The notes under the pieces: model-generated
Told to the model about the DNA's origin: nothing
Databases searched by the model: none
Seen by the model: only the letters and a program-made list of their open reading frames with translations
Part shown: piece by piece, positions 1 through 8,071 of the stretch
How positions within the stretch are numbered: position 1 is the first letter of the stretch
Layout: the number at the start of each line of letters is the position of its first letter
Program-made: the position numbers and the translations under genes
Source of the DNA: Sphingobium bisphenolivorans
GTDB lineage: Bacteria > Pseudomonadota > Alphaproteobacteria > Sphingomonadales > Sphingomonadaceae
NCBI RefSeq assembly: GCF_000412635.1
Contig: NZ_ASTG01000026.1
Coordinates: 1-64,000, forward strand
Direction: 5' to 3'
DNA length: 64,000 nt

Positions 1-2
1 GA

Positions 3-116
3 TCCGGCCTGCATAGGATCTATTATGATCTCGAGCTTGCCTGGGGCTCACCCGATCCAGCCAATCCCGACGTCACCACTCGGGTTCTGACGATCCTACT
101 CGCCGAAGAATACTGA
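3..116 (+). CDS. C-terminal end of an unidentified protein (partial)
   Basis: An open frame runs from the left window edge to a TGA at 114-116 and gives 37 residues ending in LLAEEY. The composition is ordinary for a protein (several Leu, Asp, Pro, Tyr). It stops a few bases before a strong inverted repeat, as the 3' end of a gene often does. The family cannot be recognised from this fragment. A position just ahead of parAB would suit a replication or maintenance gene, but that is only a guess. Confidence 0.4.
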   Translation, partial: SGLHRIYYDLELAWGSPDPANPDVTTRVLTILLAEEY

Positions 117-120
117 TCGG

Positions 121-154
121 CACGGCCATCCCCCTGACCGGGGGGATGGCCGTG
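121..154. promoter_or_regulatory. GC-rich inverted repeat upstream of the parAB/mob genes
   Basis: A perfect 14-bp stem (121-134 with 141-154) surrounds a 6-base loop. Its centre reads ATCCCCCTGACCGGGGGGAT (128-147). No T-run follows on either strand, so it is a poor intrinsic terminator. The core resembles two other palindromes in the window, at 23364-23383 (upstream of the transfer operon) and 24935-24952 (upstream of luxI). That suggests a shared operator, possibly a LuxR-type box. This is inference; a structural role in the RNA is also possible. Confidence 0.55.
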
Positions 155-157
155 AAA

Positions 158-175
158 AGTCTGCTTGAGCAGACT
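158..175. promoter_or_regulatory. parS: Candidate parS centromere site, copy 1
   Basis: The perfect 18-bp palindrome AGTCTGCTTGAGCAGACT lies upstream of parA. The same palindrome, read on the other strand, recurs at 2347-2364 just after parB. ParB proteins bind 14-18 bp palindromes near their own genes. Two identical sites bracketing parAB are therefore best explained as ParB-binding sites. Binding has not been shown here. Confidence 0.6.
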
Positions 176-299
176 GCGCGCAAAGGATGTCCACGCACCA
201 AGTGCGCTCGGGGAGGGGAGGGTGCACCGGAGCATCGCCCCCGGGCCGGTGCAAAGCCGTGAACCGCCGCGAGATCAGACCATTTGAGGAGTTAACGCC

Positions 300-476
300 A
301 TGTCCGCTTATTTCGCCGCCCATCCCGATCACGCGATCCTCTTTGCGTTCGGCTGTTTTGCGCTCACCGTCTACCTGTTCCGCTATGTCGGTCCGGGCAT
401 TGGCGGTGGCGGCGACTGGTCATCGCGTGACCATTATGAGCGCAATCTGCGCGACGGTCCGGAAGACTATTGTTGA
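300..476 (+). CDS. Small single-span membrane protein upstream of parA
   Basis: A 58-residue ORF starts at an ATG preceded by a good ribosome site (TTTGAGGAG about 9 bases upstream). It ends 13 bases before the parA start, so it probably heads the same operon. Residues about 11-30 are hydrophobic (AILFAFGCFALTVYLFRY), followed by a glycine run and a charged, Tyr-ending tail. An imperfect hairpin (223-230 with 246-253) sits in its leader. I do not recognise the family. Its position suggests a role tied to plasmid maintenance, but nothing in the sequence shows what it does. Confidence 0.55.
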   Translation: MSAYFAAHPDHAILFAFGCFALTVYLFRYVGPGIGGGGDWSSRDHYERNLRDGPEDYC

Positions 477-489
477 GCTGGCCGCCCCG

Positions 490-1254
490 ATGAGGACGAT
501 CGCTGTGAGCCTTCTCAAGGGCGGGGTAGGCAAGACCTTCCTCGCCACGCATCTCGCCTGGTATCTGGCCGAAGCGGCGGGACGCAGGGTCGTGTTTGTC
601 GACCTGGACCCGCAAGCTAGTTCGTCACGCCGTCTGGCCCGCGAGCGGCCGGGGGGCTTCGCGGCGGATCTCTTCGATCCATCGGCGGCTCTTGCCGCCG
701 ATGGCCAGGTCGGGCTCACTTTGCTCGCTGCCGACCAGCGTTTGCAGATGATCAAGGCGGCACAGGATGTGCGCGACTTTCTCGGCCGCTTTCCTGCGCT
801 CGCGCCTCATTTCGACCTGTGCGTGATCGATACCGGTCCCAAATGGGACGAGCTTACCCTGAGCGCTCTCGCGGTCGCCGACGCAGTGATCGCGCCCGTT
901 CAGGTCGCCGAAGATTCGGTCGAGTGCGCCAAGATGCTGCTGACCGCGCTGCGCAAGGCCGAGGCGGCGAGGGCGGGGCGCAAGATCGATTTCCTCGGAT
1001 TGCTGCCATCGATGGTCAACCCGTTCGACCGGCGCGAAATAGACAATGCCGTCAAGCTCGCCCACGCGGTGGGCGAGCGGCTGATGTTCCCTGCCTTCAT
1101 CAAGGCGCGACCGACCTATAAGCATGCCGCGGAAAATCATCGACCGGTCTGGATGGAAGGGGGTGGCGGCGCCAAGGCGGCGGCCGAGGAAATTCGGCCG
1201 ATCCTCGCCGAGATCGAACGGCGACTGGGTTCAGCGCCAGCGGCCGCCGCCTGA
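490..1254 (+). CDS. parA: ParA-family partition ATPase
   Basis: This 254-residue Walker-type ATPase moves DNA copies apart together with ParB and parS. The deviant Walker A motif KGGVGKT lies at about residues 9-15, the A' motif VDLDPQAS follows about 25 residues later, and a Walker B-like VIDTGP sits near residue 115. The open frame extends about 300 bp further upstream, but that part overlaps the small membrane ORF and has no ParA similarity. The ATG at 490 puts the Walker motif at the usual distance from the N-terminus. The stop overlaps the parB start (TGATG), so the two are co-translated. The protein lacks the N-terminal HTH of the type Ia ParA class, so it is the shorter Ib/chromosomal-like form. 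Confidence 0.93.
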   Translation: MRTIAVSLLKGGVGKTFLATHLAWYLAEAAGRRVVFVDLDPQASSSRRLARERPGGFAADLFDPSAALAADGQVGLTLLAADQRLQMIKAAQDVRDFLGRFPALAPHFDLCVIDTGPKWDELTLSALAVADAVIAPVQVAEDSVECAKMLLTALRKAEAARAGRKIDFLGLLPSMVNPFDRREIDNAVKLAHAVGERLMFPAFIKARPTYKHAAENHRPVWMEGGGGAKAAAEEIRPILAEIERRLGSAPAAAA

Positions 1255-2186
1255 TGGGTAAGTTCGATGAACGCATCGAGGAGTTTGGCCTGTTGGTCGG
1301 CGCGCATGAAATGGCGCGCCGGGTCGAGGATATTCTTTTGGAGCGGGTCATCCCCGACCCCGGCAATCCCCGGCGCAGTTTCGACGACGACGCCCTGGCC
1401 GAGCTTGCGGCGTCCATAGCGGCCCGCGGGGTCTTGCAGCCGATCACGGTTGCTCCCGCCGACGCCGCTGGCCTGTATCGCATCCGGTTGGGCGAGCGGC
1501 GCTTTCGTGCCTCCGAGCTCGCGGGCCGGGTGACGATCCCGGCGATTATCGTGGCCGAGGGCGAGGGAACCCATCTGCTGGCCGATCAGATCGTTGAAAA
1601 CGATCAGCGTGCGAACCTGTCTTCGGTCGAGCTCGCTCATGCGATTGCCCGTATGCTCAAGGGCGGCATGAGCCAGGTCGAAATCGCTGCTGCGCTGGGA
1701 CGCTCCAAGCAGTTCGTCTCGCTCTATGCGGCCTATGGTGACATGCCTGCCTATCTCAGGGAGGCGCTCCCGCGCGCGCCGATCCGGCTGCTCTATGACC
1801 TGCATCGCACAGCCAGGGATTATCCTGCGGAAGTCGAGGCCTATGTGGGCGCCTGGGATGAGAGCGGCGCGACATTGGCGGAAGGCGCGCGGTTCATTGC
1901 CGGGCTGAAGGGTAAGGCGGACATTCCCAGCATCGAGGCAACGCCGATGCAGGCCGCGGCAGTGACCGTCGCTCGTCCGGAACCGCGGGGAGGGACTGAG
2001 CCAGTCGCGCGACCAGGGGAGCAAACGCCAGAGGCCAGCCTTGCCGTTGAAGTTGATGGCCGTCCCGCGCGTCTTGTCCTTGGCCCGCGTGTCGTCGTGA
2101 TCTTCGGCGATGGTTCTCGGCAAGAGGTGGCGACCGAACGACTTTGCTCCGCGTCTGAGGGACGCCCCGACGCCGCGATGCTCTGA
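1254..2186 (+). CDS. parB: ParB/RepB/Spo0J-family partition protein
   Basis: This 310-residue centromere-binding protein partners the ParA upstream and overlaps its stop codon. The N-terminal ParB/sulfiredoxin-like fold shows the NPRRSF box, ARGVLQPITV, and the GERRFRA box typical of CTP-binding ParB. A central helix-turn-helix follows (GGMSQVEIAAALGRSKQFVSLY). The C-terminal third is less conserved and would hold the dimerisation region. Two identical 18-bp palindromes flank parAB and are the natural candidates for its binding site. Confidence 0.93.
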   Translation: MGKFDERIEEFGLLVGAHEMARRVEDILLERVIPDPGNPRRSFDDDALAELAASIAARGVLQPITVAPADAAGLYRIRLGERRFRASELAGRVTIPAIIVAEGEGTHLLADQIVENDQRANLSSVELAHAIARMLKGGMSQVEIAAALGRSKQFVSLYAAYGDMPAYLREALPRAPIRLLYDLHRTARDYPAEVEAYVGAWDESGATLAEGARFIAGLKGKADIPSIEATPMQAAAVTVARPEPRGGTEPVARPGEQTPEASLAVEVDGRPARLVLGPRVVVIFGDGSRQEVATERLCSASEGRPDAAML

Positions 2187-2228
2187 CCCTCTTCCTCCGC
2201 GTTCGCATATCCTGTTCGTGTGTATGTC

Positions 2229-2258
2229 GGCCGCGCCCCTTTCGGGGTGCGGCCTTTT
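2229..2258 (+). terminator. Intrinsic terminator after parB
   Basis: An 11-bp GC-rich stem (GGCCGCGCCCC with GGGGTGCGGCC, one G-T pair) has a 4-base loop and is followed directly by TTTT. It lies 43 bases after the parB stop and should end the parAB transcript before mobC. Confidence 0.85.
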
Positions 2259-2274
2259 GCGCAGGTCCGAGCTG

Positions 2275-2297
2275 GGGCGGCGCCGTTGGCGCCGCCC
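2275..2297. repeat. Second perfect hairpin in the parB-mobC gap
   Basis: The arms GGGCGGCGCC and GGCGCCGCCC (10 bp, perfect) enclose a GTT loop, just downstream of the parB terminator. No T-run follows. It may be part of a transfer origin, because hairpins next to the nick site are usual and the relaxase genes start about 140 bp on. An IncP/VirD2-like nick consensus match (TATCCTGT, 2208-2215) occurs nearby. The oriT assignment is weak. Confidence 0.4.
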
Positions 2298-2346
2298 TTC
2301 GTGGATCAGGCGTGAATGATAGGCGCATTTTCCCAAATATGGTCGA

Positions 2347-2364
2347 AGTCTGCTCAAGCAGACT
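2347..2364. promoter_or_regulatory. parS: Candidate parS centromere site, copy 2
   Basis: AGTCTGCTCAAGCAGACT is the exact reverse complement of the palindrome at 158-175. It lies between the parB terminator and mobC. A smaller palindrome, GGCGTGACGCC, at 2399-2409 is closer to mobC and could be a separate operator for the mob genes. Confidence 0.6.
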
Positions 2365-2437
2365 ATCAGATGAGTTGAGTGAAGGTGAGGGCCGGATAGG
2401 CGTGACGCCGGGGATGTATGACAATAGCCTTTGATGC

Positions 2438-2974
2438 ATGCCCGTCTTCACCTTCCGTCTCGACGATGACATCGCCCAGCGCTTCGATGCTGTGGCGGAG
2501 AGCGCCGGTGGCCGCTCGGTTTTGCTGCGGCGCCTCGTCATGAATGCAGTGGACGCGGAGGAGGGCGAGAGGTCGGGGCCAGTCCGCCGGCGGGAGCGAG
2601 CAACACGGCGGTTTGAGATCCGGCTGACCGAAGCGGAAATTGCCGCGCTGGATGCCGAGGCCGATGCTTTGGGTATGAAGCGAACCGACTGGGTGACGAG
2701 GCTGGTGCGCTGCCGGCTGCATTCGGCGGCACCGCTGCCGCTTGAAGAACGGGCGGCAGTGGCCCAGGCGTGGCGCGAGCTCAACCGGATCGGCATCAAT
2801 CTCAATCAGGCGACGCGGGCGCTCAACGCATCGGTGATGGTCGAATCCGGGCTCGATGTCGCGCGCGAGGCGGCACGGGTGGCAAGCTTTCAGACGGAAA
2901 TCCGGATGGCGCTTGCCGGTCTCGGCACCGCGCTCAAGGGCGATCTTGCCTATTGGGATAGCCTCGATGCTTGA
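2438..2974 (+). CDS. mobC: MobC-like relaxosome accessory protein
   Basis: This 178-residue protein is followed, with an 8-base overlap, by the relaxase gene. The N-terminal 40 residues look like a ribbon-helix-helix DNA-binding unit (MPVFTFRLDDDIAQRF). A second RHH-like segment (RRFEIRLTEAEIAALDAEA) begins near residue 56. The C-terminal half carries the MobC signature ELNRIGINLNQATRALN. Proteins of this type bind oriT and help the relaxase open the DNA. No clear Shine-Dalgarno precedes the chosen ATG, so the start is less certain than the family. Confidence 0.8.
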   Translation: MPVFTFRLDDDIAQRFDAVAESAGGRSVLLRRLVMNAVDAEEGERSGPVRRRERATRRFEIRLTEAEIAALDAEADALGMKRTDWVTRLVRCRLHSAAPLPLEERAAVAQAWRELNRIGINLNQATRALNASVMVESGLDVAREAARVASFQTEIRMALAGLGTALKGDLAYWDSLDA

Positions 2975-4073
2975 GGAGGAGGGCATCCTGCCGCTGCCCA
3001 GCCTCATGGAGGCATGGCGGCCGCCCACCGGCGGTAAACGGACACTGCGGGGGGCCTATGTCCGCATCGGACGAGGCGCACCGGGCCGGGGAGGGCAGGG
3101 GCGGTCCGTGCCGCTGAGCCAGGCCGAGGCTCGGGCCAAGCTCGAGCGGATCGTGCGCAAGGCCCCGGAGGTCATGGTCAAGGTCTCGGGCAAGCAATAT
3201 GGCGCGCATCATCTATCGGAGCATTTCGGCTATGTTGCGCGGCACGGGAAGCTTGCGGTGCGCTCGAGCGAGGGTGAGATCATCAATGATCCCAAACGGC
3301 TGAAGGAGATCGCGCAGGACTGGGCCATGCTCGACGAGGCGATGAACGAGCATGGCCGCGACCGGCCGACCTCGCTGTCGCTGGTCCTTTCCATGCCCGG
3401 CGGTTCGACCGATCCCGAGACGCTGCAGGATGCCGCCCAGGCGTTCGCCCGCATCCTGTTTGAGGACAATCACGCCTATATGCTGGCGCTCCACACCGAT
3501 ACCGATCATCCGCACATCCATCTGGCGGTGGCCACCGAAGGTGCGGACGGCACGCGGTTCAATCCGCGCAAGGCCGACCTCCATCATATGCGAGAGACAT
3601 TCGCGCATGAGCTACGGGCGCGCGGCATCGCGGCTGAGGCGACGCCCAGACGCGCACGCGGTCACGTTCAAAAGCGTGTGCGCTCTGCAGCGCTGCATCT
3701 CGATGCTCGGATCGGTCAGGAGGGGCGCCGGCTCAATATGGATGAACTCAACGTGCTGCGCGCCCGGGCCTTTGCGCACGCGCGCGATGAGGAACGGCGG
3801 CCGCAAGACGTGATGGCGCTGGTTCGCCAGAAGCAGATACGCGGTGCTTATGCGGAGGCGGCGGTGGCGCTTGCACGTACCGGCGAGGCCGACGACCAGG
3901 CGCTTTCCGACGAAATTGCGGGTTTCCTGGCGGCTATGCCGCCGGCGGTCTCCCGACGTCTGGCCCTGGCCCGCGAGATGATGCAGGGGCGGCAAGCGAC
4001 ACAGCCGGCGCGCGAGCTGGAGGGTGGAGCTGGTCCCGAGCGGCCAGTGCCGGAGCGTGGGCGGGAGCGTTGA
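2967..4073 (+). CDS. Conjugative relaxase (MOBP/VirD2-like)
   Basis: This 368-residue DNA strand transferase would nick oriT and lead the strand into the recipient. The metal-binding three-histidine motif is clear in HTDTDHPHIHL at about residues 173-183. The conserved ligand His-rich block GAHHLSEHFGYV lies near residue 75. The start chosen is the ATG overlapping mobC; a longer frame exists but reads through mobC in another frame. The C-terminus is short and basic and carries no helicase or primase domain. A separate LPD7 protein, a domain often fused to such relaxases, is encoded at 10364-11227 next to virD4. Defence cargo may therefore have been inserted between two parts of one mobilisation module. 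Confidence 0.85.
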   Translation: MLEEEGILPLPSLMEAWRPPTGGKRTLRGAYVRIGRGAPGRGGQGRSVPLSQAEARAKLERIVRKAPEVMVKVSGKQYGAHHLSEHFGYVARHGKLAVRSSEGEIINDPKRLKEIAQDWAMLDEAMNEHGRDRPTSLSLVLSMPGGSTDPETLQDAAQAFARILFEDNHAYMLALHTDTDHPHIHLAVATEGADGTRFNPRKADLHHMRETFAHELRARGIAAEATPRRARGHVQKRVRSAALHLDARIGQEGRRLNMDELNVLRARAFAHARDEERRPQDVMALVRQKQIRGAYAEAAVALARTGEADDQALSDEIAGFLAAMPPAVSRRLALAREMMQGRQATQPARELEGGAGPERPVPERGRER

Positions 4074-4172
4074 TTCGCATGGGTGGTTGATCTTGCGAAG
4101 GGATGCTCCCACTACCATGTGCTAGAATGTCTTGGAAAGTCGAGGGAACTGGCGCTTTCTGTGGTCATGGCT

Positions 4173-4202
4173 TGTTAGAAAAAACCATGCTATTATCTAA
4201 CA
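4173..4202. promoter_or_regulatory. Inverted-repeat operator before the AbiEi-like gene
   Basis: TGTTAGA (4173-4179) and TCTAACA (4196-4202) form a perfect 7-bp inverted repeat around an AT-rich 16-base centre that contains a TATTAT sequence. It ends 15 bases before the ATG at 4218. Antitoxins of the AbiEi family repress their own promoter through inverted repeats. This is the expected place for such a site. Confidence 0.5.
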
Positions 4203-4217
4203 GACAGGAGCATGGAC

Positions 4218-4844
4218 ATGTCTGCGGTGGCTGATCGGATTATGAAGCGTGTGCGCGGCAAGGGCCGTGGCTGGGTGTTTACGCCCAAGCAGTTTGTCGA
4301 CTTCGGCACGCGCGGCTCGGTCGACATGGCGCTGTCGCGTCTCGCGCATGCCGGTGACATCCGTCGGATCGGCCGTGGTCTCTACGACTATCCCCGCCAG
4401 CATGACAAGCTTGGTGCCCTGAGCCCGGATCCCGGGCAGGTGGCCCAGGCGCTCTCCGCGCAGAGCGGCGATGCGCTCGCGCCGTCGGGAGCGGCGGCGG
4501 CCAATAGCCTTGGTCTCTCGACGCAGGTGCCCGCCCGGGCGAGCTACGCCACCAGCGGTCGCACCCGCACCGCCAAGGCTGGCGGCCGCAGCGTTACCTT
4601 GAAGCACAGCCGCGCGCCGGTGCTCGACGCGCCGGAGTCTGTGAATGCGATCGTTCAGGCGCTCGCGCATCTGGGGAAGGGCAATATCGACGCGGATGCG
4701 ATCGGGCGCTTCGCCGCGCGGCTCGACGATGCCGGTACGCGTGCGCTCGTCGCGGGCCGCCCGGCCATGCCGGGCTGGATGGGCGACATTGTCCTGAAGA
4801 TTCAGGCGTCGCGGAGAGATAGGTCATGCAGGGAGAAAGGGTAG
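4218..4844 (+). CDS. AbiEi-like antitoxin/regulator (DUF6088 family), orphan
   Basis: This 208-residue protein has an N-terminal winged-helix region (RVRGKGRGWVFTPKQFVD, then MALSRLAHAGDIRRIGRGLYDYP), typical of AbiEi/DUF6088 antitoxins of type IV abortive-infection modules. The ATG at 4218 fits the AGGAG ribosome site better than the in-frame ATG at 4212. In most such modules an AbiEii nucleotidyltransferase toxin follows. Here none does: the next gene is an Abi-type HEPN protein on the opposite strand whose 3' end overlaps this one by 21 bp. Either the toxin gene was lost or the HEPN protein has taken its place. Confidence 0.75.
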   Translation: MSAVADRIMKRVRGKGRGWVFTPKQFVDFGTRGSVDMALSRLAHAGDIRRIGRGLYDYPRQHDKLGALSPDPGQVAQALSAQSGDALAPSGAAAANSLGLSTQVPARASYATSGRTRTAKAGGRSVTLKHSRAPVLDAPESVNAIVQALAHLGKGNIDADAIGRFAARLDDAGTRALVAGRPAMPGWMGDIVLKIQASRRDRSCREKG

Positions 4845-5501
4845 CGCCGCTGGCGCCACCAGCAAATCTCCAGATGCAGGGTCGGGCACAAGGATGGGTA
4901 CGGCCGGATAAAGTGTCGGCCATGTCGAATACTTGGCGATCCATGTCGCGGCGCTTGGAGACAGCCAGCCCGTCAAGGTCGTGATACTCGCATAGCGCTG
5001 CGCGAGCGGAAGCGCGATGATGGGTTCATAGTGGGCGACGCGGTTGCGCAATATACGCAGGTCGCGCAAGTCCCGCGCGATCACACCGCGCTGTACGCCT
5101 TTGGCCTGAAAGATGGGTCGCAGGCTTTGCCAGAGGTGGTGTGACTTGGGGCCGAAGAGTGACGCCCAGAAGCCGAAGTTCAACTCCGCTACGATCTGCG
5201 GACGGGTCGCTGCCTTCCCGTCTTTCTGTAGCGTTTGCCGTGCTTTTGCGATTGCGCCCGTCTGATAGTTCGTCACAAGGATCGCAGGATCGTCGATCCA
5301 GGCGGCGCCATGTTGGGCCGCAAGCCGCGCGTCCGCCATGTTACGCAGCACGACCTCGAGCATGTGTAGAGGGCCATAGAGGGCTGCGGAAAGCTGCACA
5401 TTATAGGTGTACAGGCGCTCTGCGAGCGTCTGATCGGCTCCGGCCCACTTCAGATAAGTGTCGAAGCGGTCAGCGGACAAGGCATGAACGAACGTTGGCA
5501 C
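4824..5501 (-). CDS. Abi-family HEPN protein, probable RNase toxin
   Basis: This 225-residue protein starts at GTG, with AAAAGG about 6 bases upstream. It has the layout of the Abi-2-like HEPN family: an N-terminal helical half (DRFDTYLKWAG, ALYGPLHMLEVVLRNMADARL) and, near residue 150, the HEPN catalytic signature RNRVAHYEP, fitting R-N-x3-H. HEPN proteins of this class act as metal-independent RNases in abortive infection. It converges on the AbiEi-like gene with overlapping 3' ends. Catalytic function is inferred from the motif. Confidence 0.75.
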   Translation of the reverse strand: MPTFVHALSADRFDTYLKWAGADQTLAERLYTYNVQLSAALYGPLHMLEVVLRNMADARLAAQHGAAWIDDPAILVTNYQTGAIAKARQTLQKDGKAATRPQIVAELNFGFWASLFGPKSHHLWQSLRPIFQAKGVQRGVIARDLRDLRILRNRVAHYEPIIALPLAQRYASITTLTGWLSPSAATWIAKYSTWPTLYPAVPILVPDPASGDLLVAPAALPFLPA

Positions 5502-5623
5502 GGGAACCTTTTCACTTGATTTTTAGGCACCCTTGCGCCATATGAACTGGGTATCCCCCGGCGGTCCCTGCTTTGCAAACCGTCGGGGCACTTTATTTCT
5601 AGACATCGTCGATTCGATCTTCA

Positions 5624-5893
5624 ATGCCGTTGCTGGAGCAGCGCAGCGTGAATGAACTCGCGCGCCGCCGGCATGCGACGAGATTTTGCGTGATCACAGC
5701 GAAATACATCCCGTGGGACCCGATTGGCGCGATGCCCGACGACCGAAAGGACGGTCGCCTCATGCTGCTCTGGGAAGGAGATCGCCCCGTAATCGGCCGA
5801 TGGGATGACGGGCGTAAGGGATGGGAAGCTCCGGAAGGCATGCACCTTTTCGAGGAGATCACCTATTGGGCGGATATCAATTCACCGGAATGA
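5624..5893 (+). CDS. Small hypothetical protein, possibly DUF551-like
   Basis: This 89-residue ORF has Trp-rich segments, with MLLWEGDRPVIGRWDDG followed by a closing ITYWADI. That pattern (W..G.W....G then TxW) is reminiscent of the small DUF551-type phage/plasmid proteins. The start is unsure because no strong ribosome site precedes the ATG; the in-frame GTG at 5648 is an alternative. No role can be assigned. Confidence 0.5.
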   Translation: MPLLEQRSVNELARRRHATRFCVITAKYIPWDPIGAMPDDRKDGRLMLLWEGDRPVIGRWDDGRKGWEAPEGMHLFEEITYWADINSPE

Positions 5894-6061
5894 CCCTTGC
5901 TCTTTCAGATGATAAATGATTGATATAAAACGATAAAAGTTTGATAATATATCTTATGTTAAATTGCCGTAGTTTGAGCTTCAGTAGTGGGGTGCCCACG
6001 TTCGACGGCTGCCAGCTTTCTTGCACGGCCGCGATAACGCAGGGCGTTCACAAGCCTGACA

Positions 6062-8071
6062 TCAATTCTCGCGCGTCGCTTTTGCCATTGCGATAGCAGC
6101 TTCAAACCGCTTCCTCGTAGGCTCCCGCAATCGAGCCAAGCTGAAAGTCCGTGCAAAATGGGCAAGGACATCGGCTTCCGCCTTGCCTCTTCGGACAAGA
6201 GGCAACGCCAGGCTCGCGAGTTCAATGAGAGGAATGTCGCGGTGAGATCGCCAATCTGATCGGGCCGGTCGATACGCAACCAACTGGCCAGTATCCATCG
6301 TTTCGTGGAATACCACGTTCCGGCCATCTTCTTGCACCGATGGATGACGATCGGAAATTGCCTGTGTAACGATATCCTGAATAATCCGGCCTGCTCGCTC
6401 CTTTTTGTGAGCGCGGGCGATCCTTTCAATCAGGATGTCTTCATACATTGGCCCCTCGGCCTGAAGTGTGGCGTCGATCAGCCTTTCAAGTCTTGGCTTA
6501 TACTCTGCCTGATAGATCTGTTCGACCTCTTCCAATGGAACAACCAGAGAGGCGATTTGGTATTCGGTGCCGATTTCGATTGCAGGAGGCGAATAACTTT
6601 TCTCGCCATCCTCGGGGCTGGAGGGGCGGACCACGGCGGCTTTGTCGACGGGCCCTGCCATATCGTCATCAGACAGGACATGCAGGCCGCGCCCTGCGCT
6701 CTTGACCAAGCCCTTTGAATGAAGCGAATTTCCACGAGAAGGGGAAAGGGCATTGTTTACCAGTTCTTCCCACTTTTCCTCGCCCGGGCGAAAGTTGGCG
6801 GGTGCCCGATCAGCATCGGACAGAGCCAAGACGTCCACGAGCGCCCTTTTTAACTCACCATTGGACCAAACGAGCTTATCAGACATCAGATTGAGAATGG
6901 CATCCTGAACTTGTGACTCGGTGACACGCGTCAAGTTCATATTGAAATCAGGCGCTTCGGCGGCGCTGAGGACACCCGTATTTTGAGCTGGCGCCGGCCA
7001 AGCATCATCGGTTTCACCATCATCAGGCGGTGATTGCCCTACGGCAGGTGCAGGCTCAGCATCTTCAGGCGACGGAAGCCGCCAAGTCCGCAATTCTGTA
7101 TGGCGGCTTATCCATTCTTCGCCATCGTTGATCGGTTCAATTCCCCGCGCGGCAAGAAATGCGGCAACTTCATCGACTACTACCTGCCGATTGCGAACGA
7201 AACGCGAGGCAAAACAACGCCAGATCGTCCAACCGGCACGCTCAAGGATACGCTGGCGCATCATGTCATCTGGCCACTTGTCGGGCCCGTGGTAGCGATC
7301 CCCGTCGCATTCGATGGCAATGCGCTGGTCGTTGTCACCCTCGACCACGAGATCGATTCTGAAGTTTCCGACACGAACCTGAGTGTTGACCCGGAAGCCG
7401 CGTTCGCAAAGCAAGTCGAACATTTCCCGCTCGAAATCGGATTCGCACCGATCACGCCGATCCTTCAGATCAGAAGTTTCAGCCGGGTAGGGGCATCGAA
7501 AATGCTCCAGGAGGGATCGACGCAGTTGATCGCTCGTGCGCAGCTGATCGAGCTCAACCGAGCGAACAAGGTAGGTTCGATCTCGAGCCCGCGACAAGGC
7601 GACGTTGAAGCGCTGTTCATATCGATTGCCTGAGAGCGGGCTATCCTCCCGCTGTGCCACCAACGAGACGAACATGATGTCCCGTTCATCACCCTGGAAA
7701 GCGGTCGGATCACCAACCCGAATTGTGTGGCGCTCCATCACCTCAGTTCCGAGACGCTGCTCGATCTCCTTGTAAATGTGCGCGGCCTGGTTCTGACCCA
7801 GCAATGTGGTGACGCCGATCGTTCGCTTCGACATCCTTTCGTCTTCCGCGATCGCCGCGATCTCAGAGACGATGAATTCCGCCTCGGGAACATTCACGTC
7901 TCCCTTGCGGAAGCCGTCCTCCACGAAAACGTCAATCAAAGGCGGATCCAGCCGCTCGGATGCCATCGGCAAAGTCCCATCCCTGAGCGGCTGCAACCGC
8001 GCCAGGAGAACACCATCGAGGCTCTGGAAATCGCCGCTCGCGCAGCCCGTGATGAGAACCGGCTCCGCCAT
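6062..8071 (-). pseudogene. 5'-truncated helicase-nuclease (DUF3320/DUF559 type)
   Basis: This 669-residue frame is the C-terminal part of a large superfamily-1 helicase. It keeps late helicase motifs (TAFQGDERDIMFVSL, about residues 123-137, and QRFNVALSRARDRTY, 153-167). A Vsr/DUF559-like nuclease domain follows (about 208-305; FRID with D240, IAIECDGD with E254 and D256, then RQRILERAGW). The rest includes a DUF3320 region near the C-terminus. The nucleotide-binding half (Walker A) is absent: upstream sequence switches to a truncated WYL gene on the other strand near 8010-8040. The architecture resembles the single-gene defence helicase called Hhe. Loss of the ATPase core makes it a likely pseudogene. 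Confidence 0.75.

Noticed and set aside
2229..2297. Both hairpins after parB as a double terminator
   Set aside because: Only the first has a T-run. The second has none and is kept as a repeat.
7727..8011. The first 95 codons of the frame that ends in the WYL domain
   Set aside because: They are antisense to the helicase gene, and WYL similarity begins only at about 8012.
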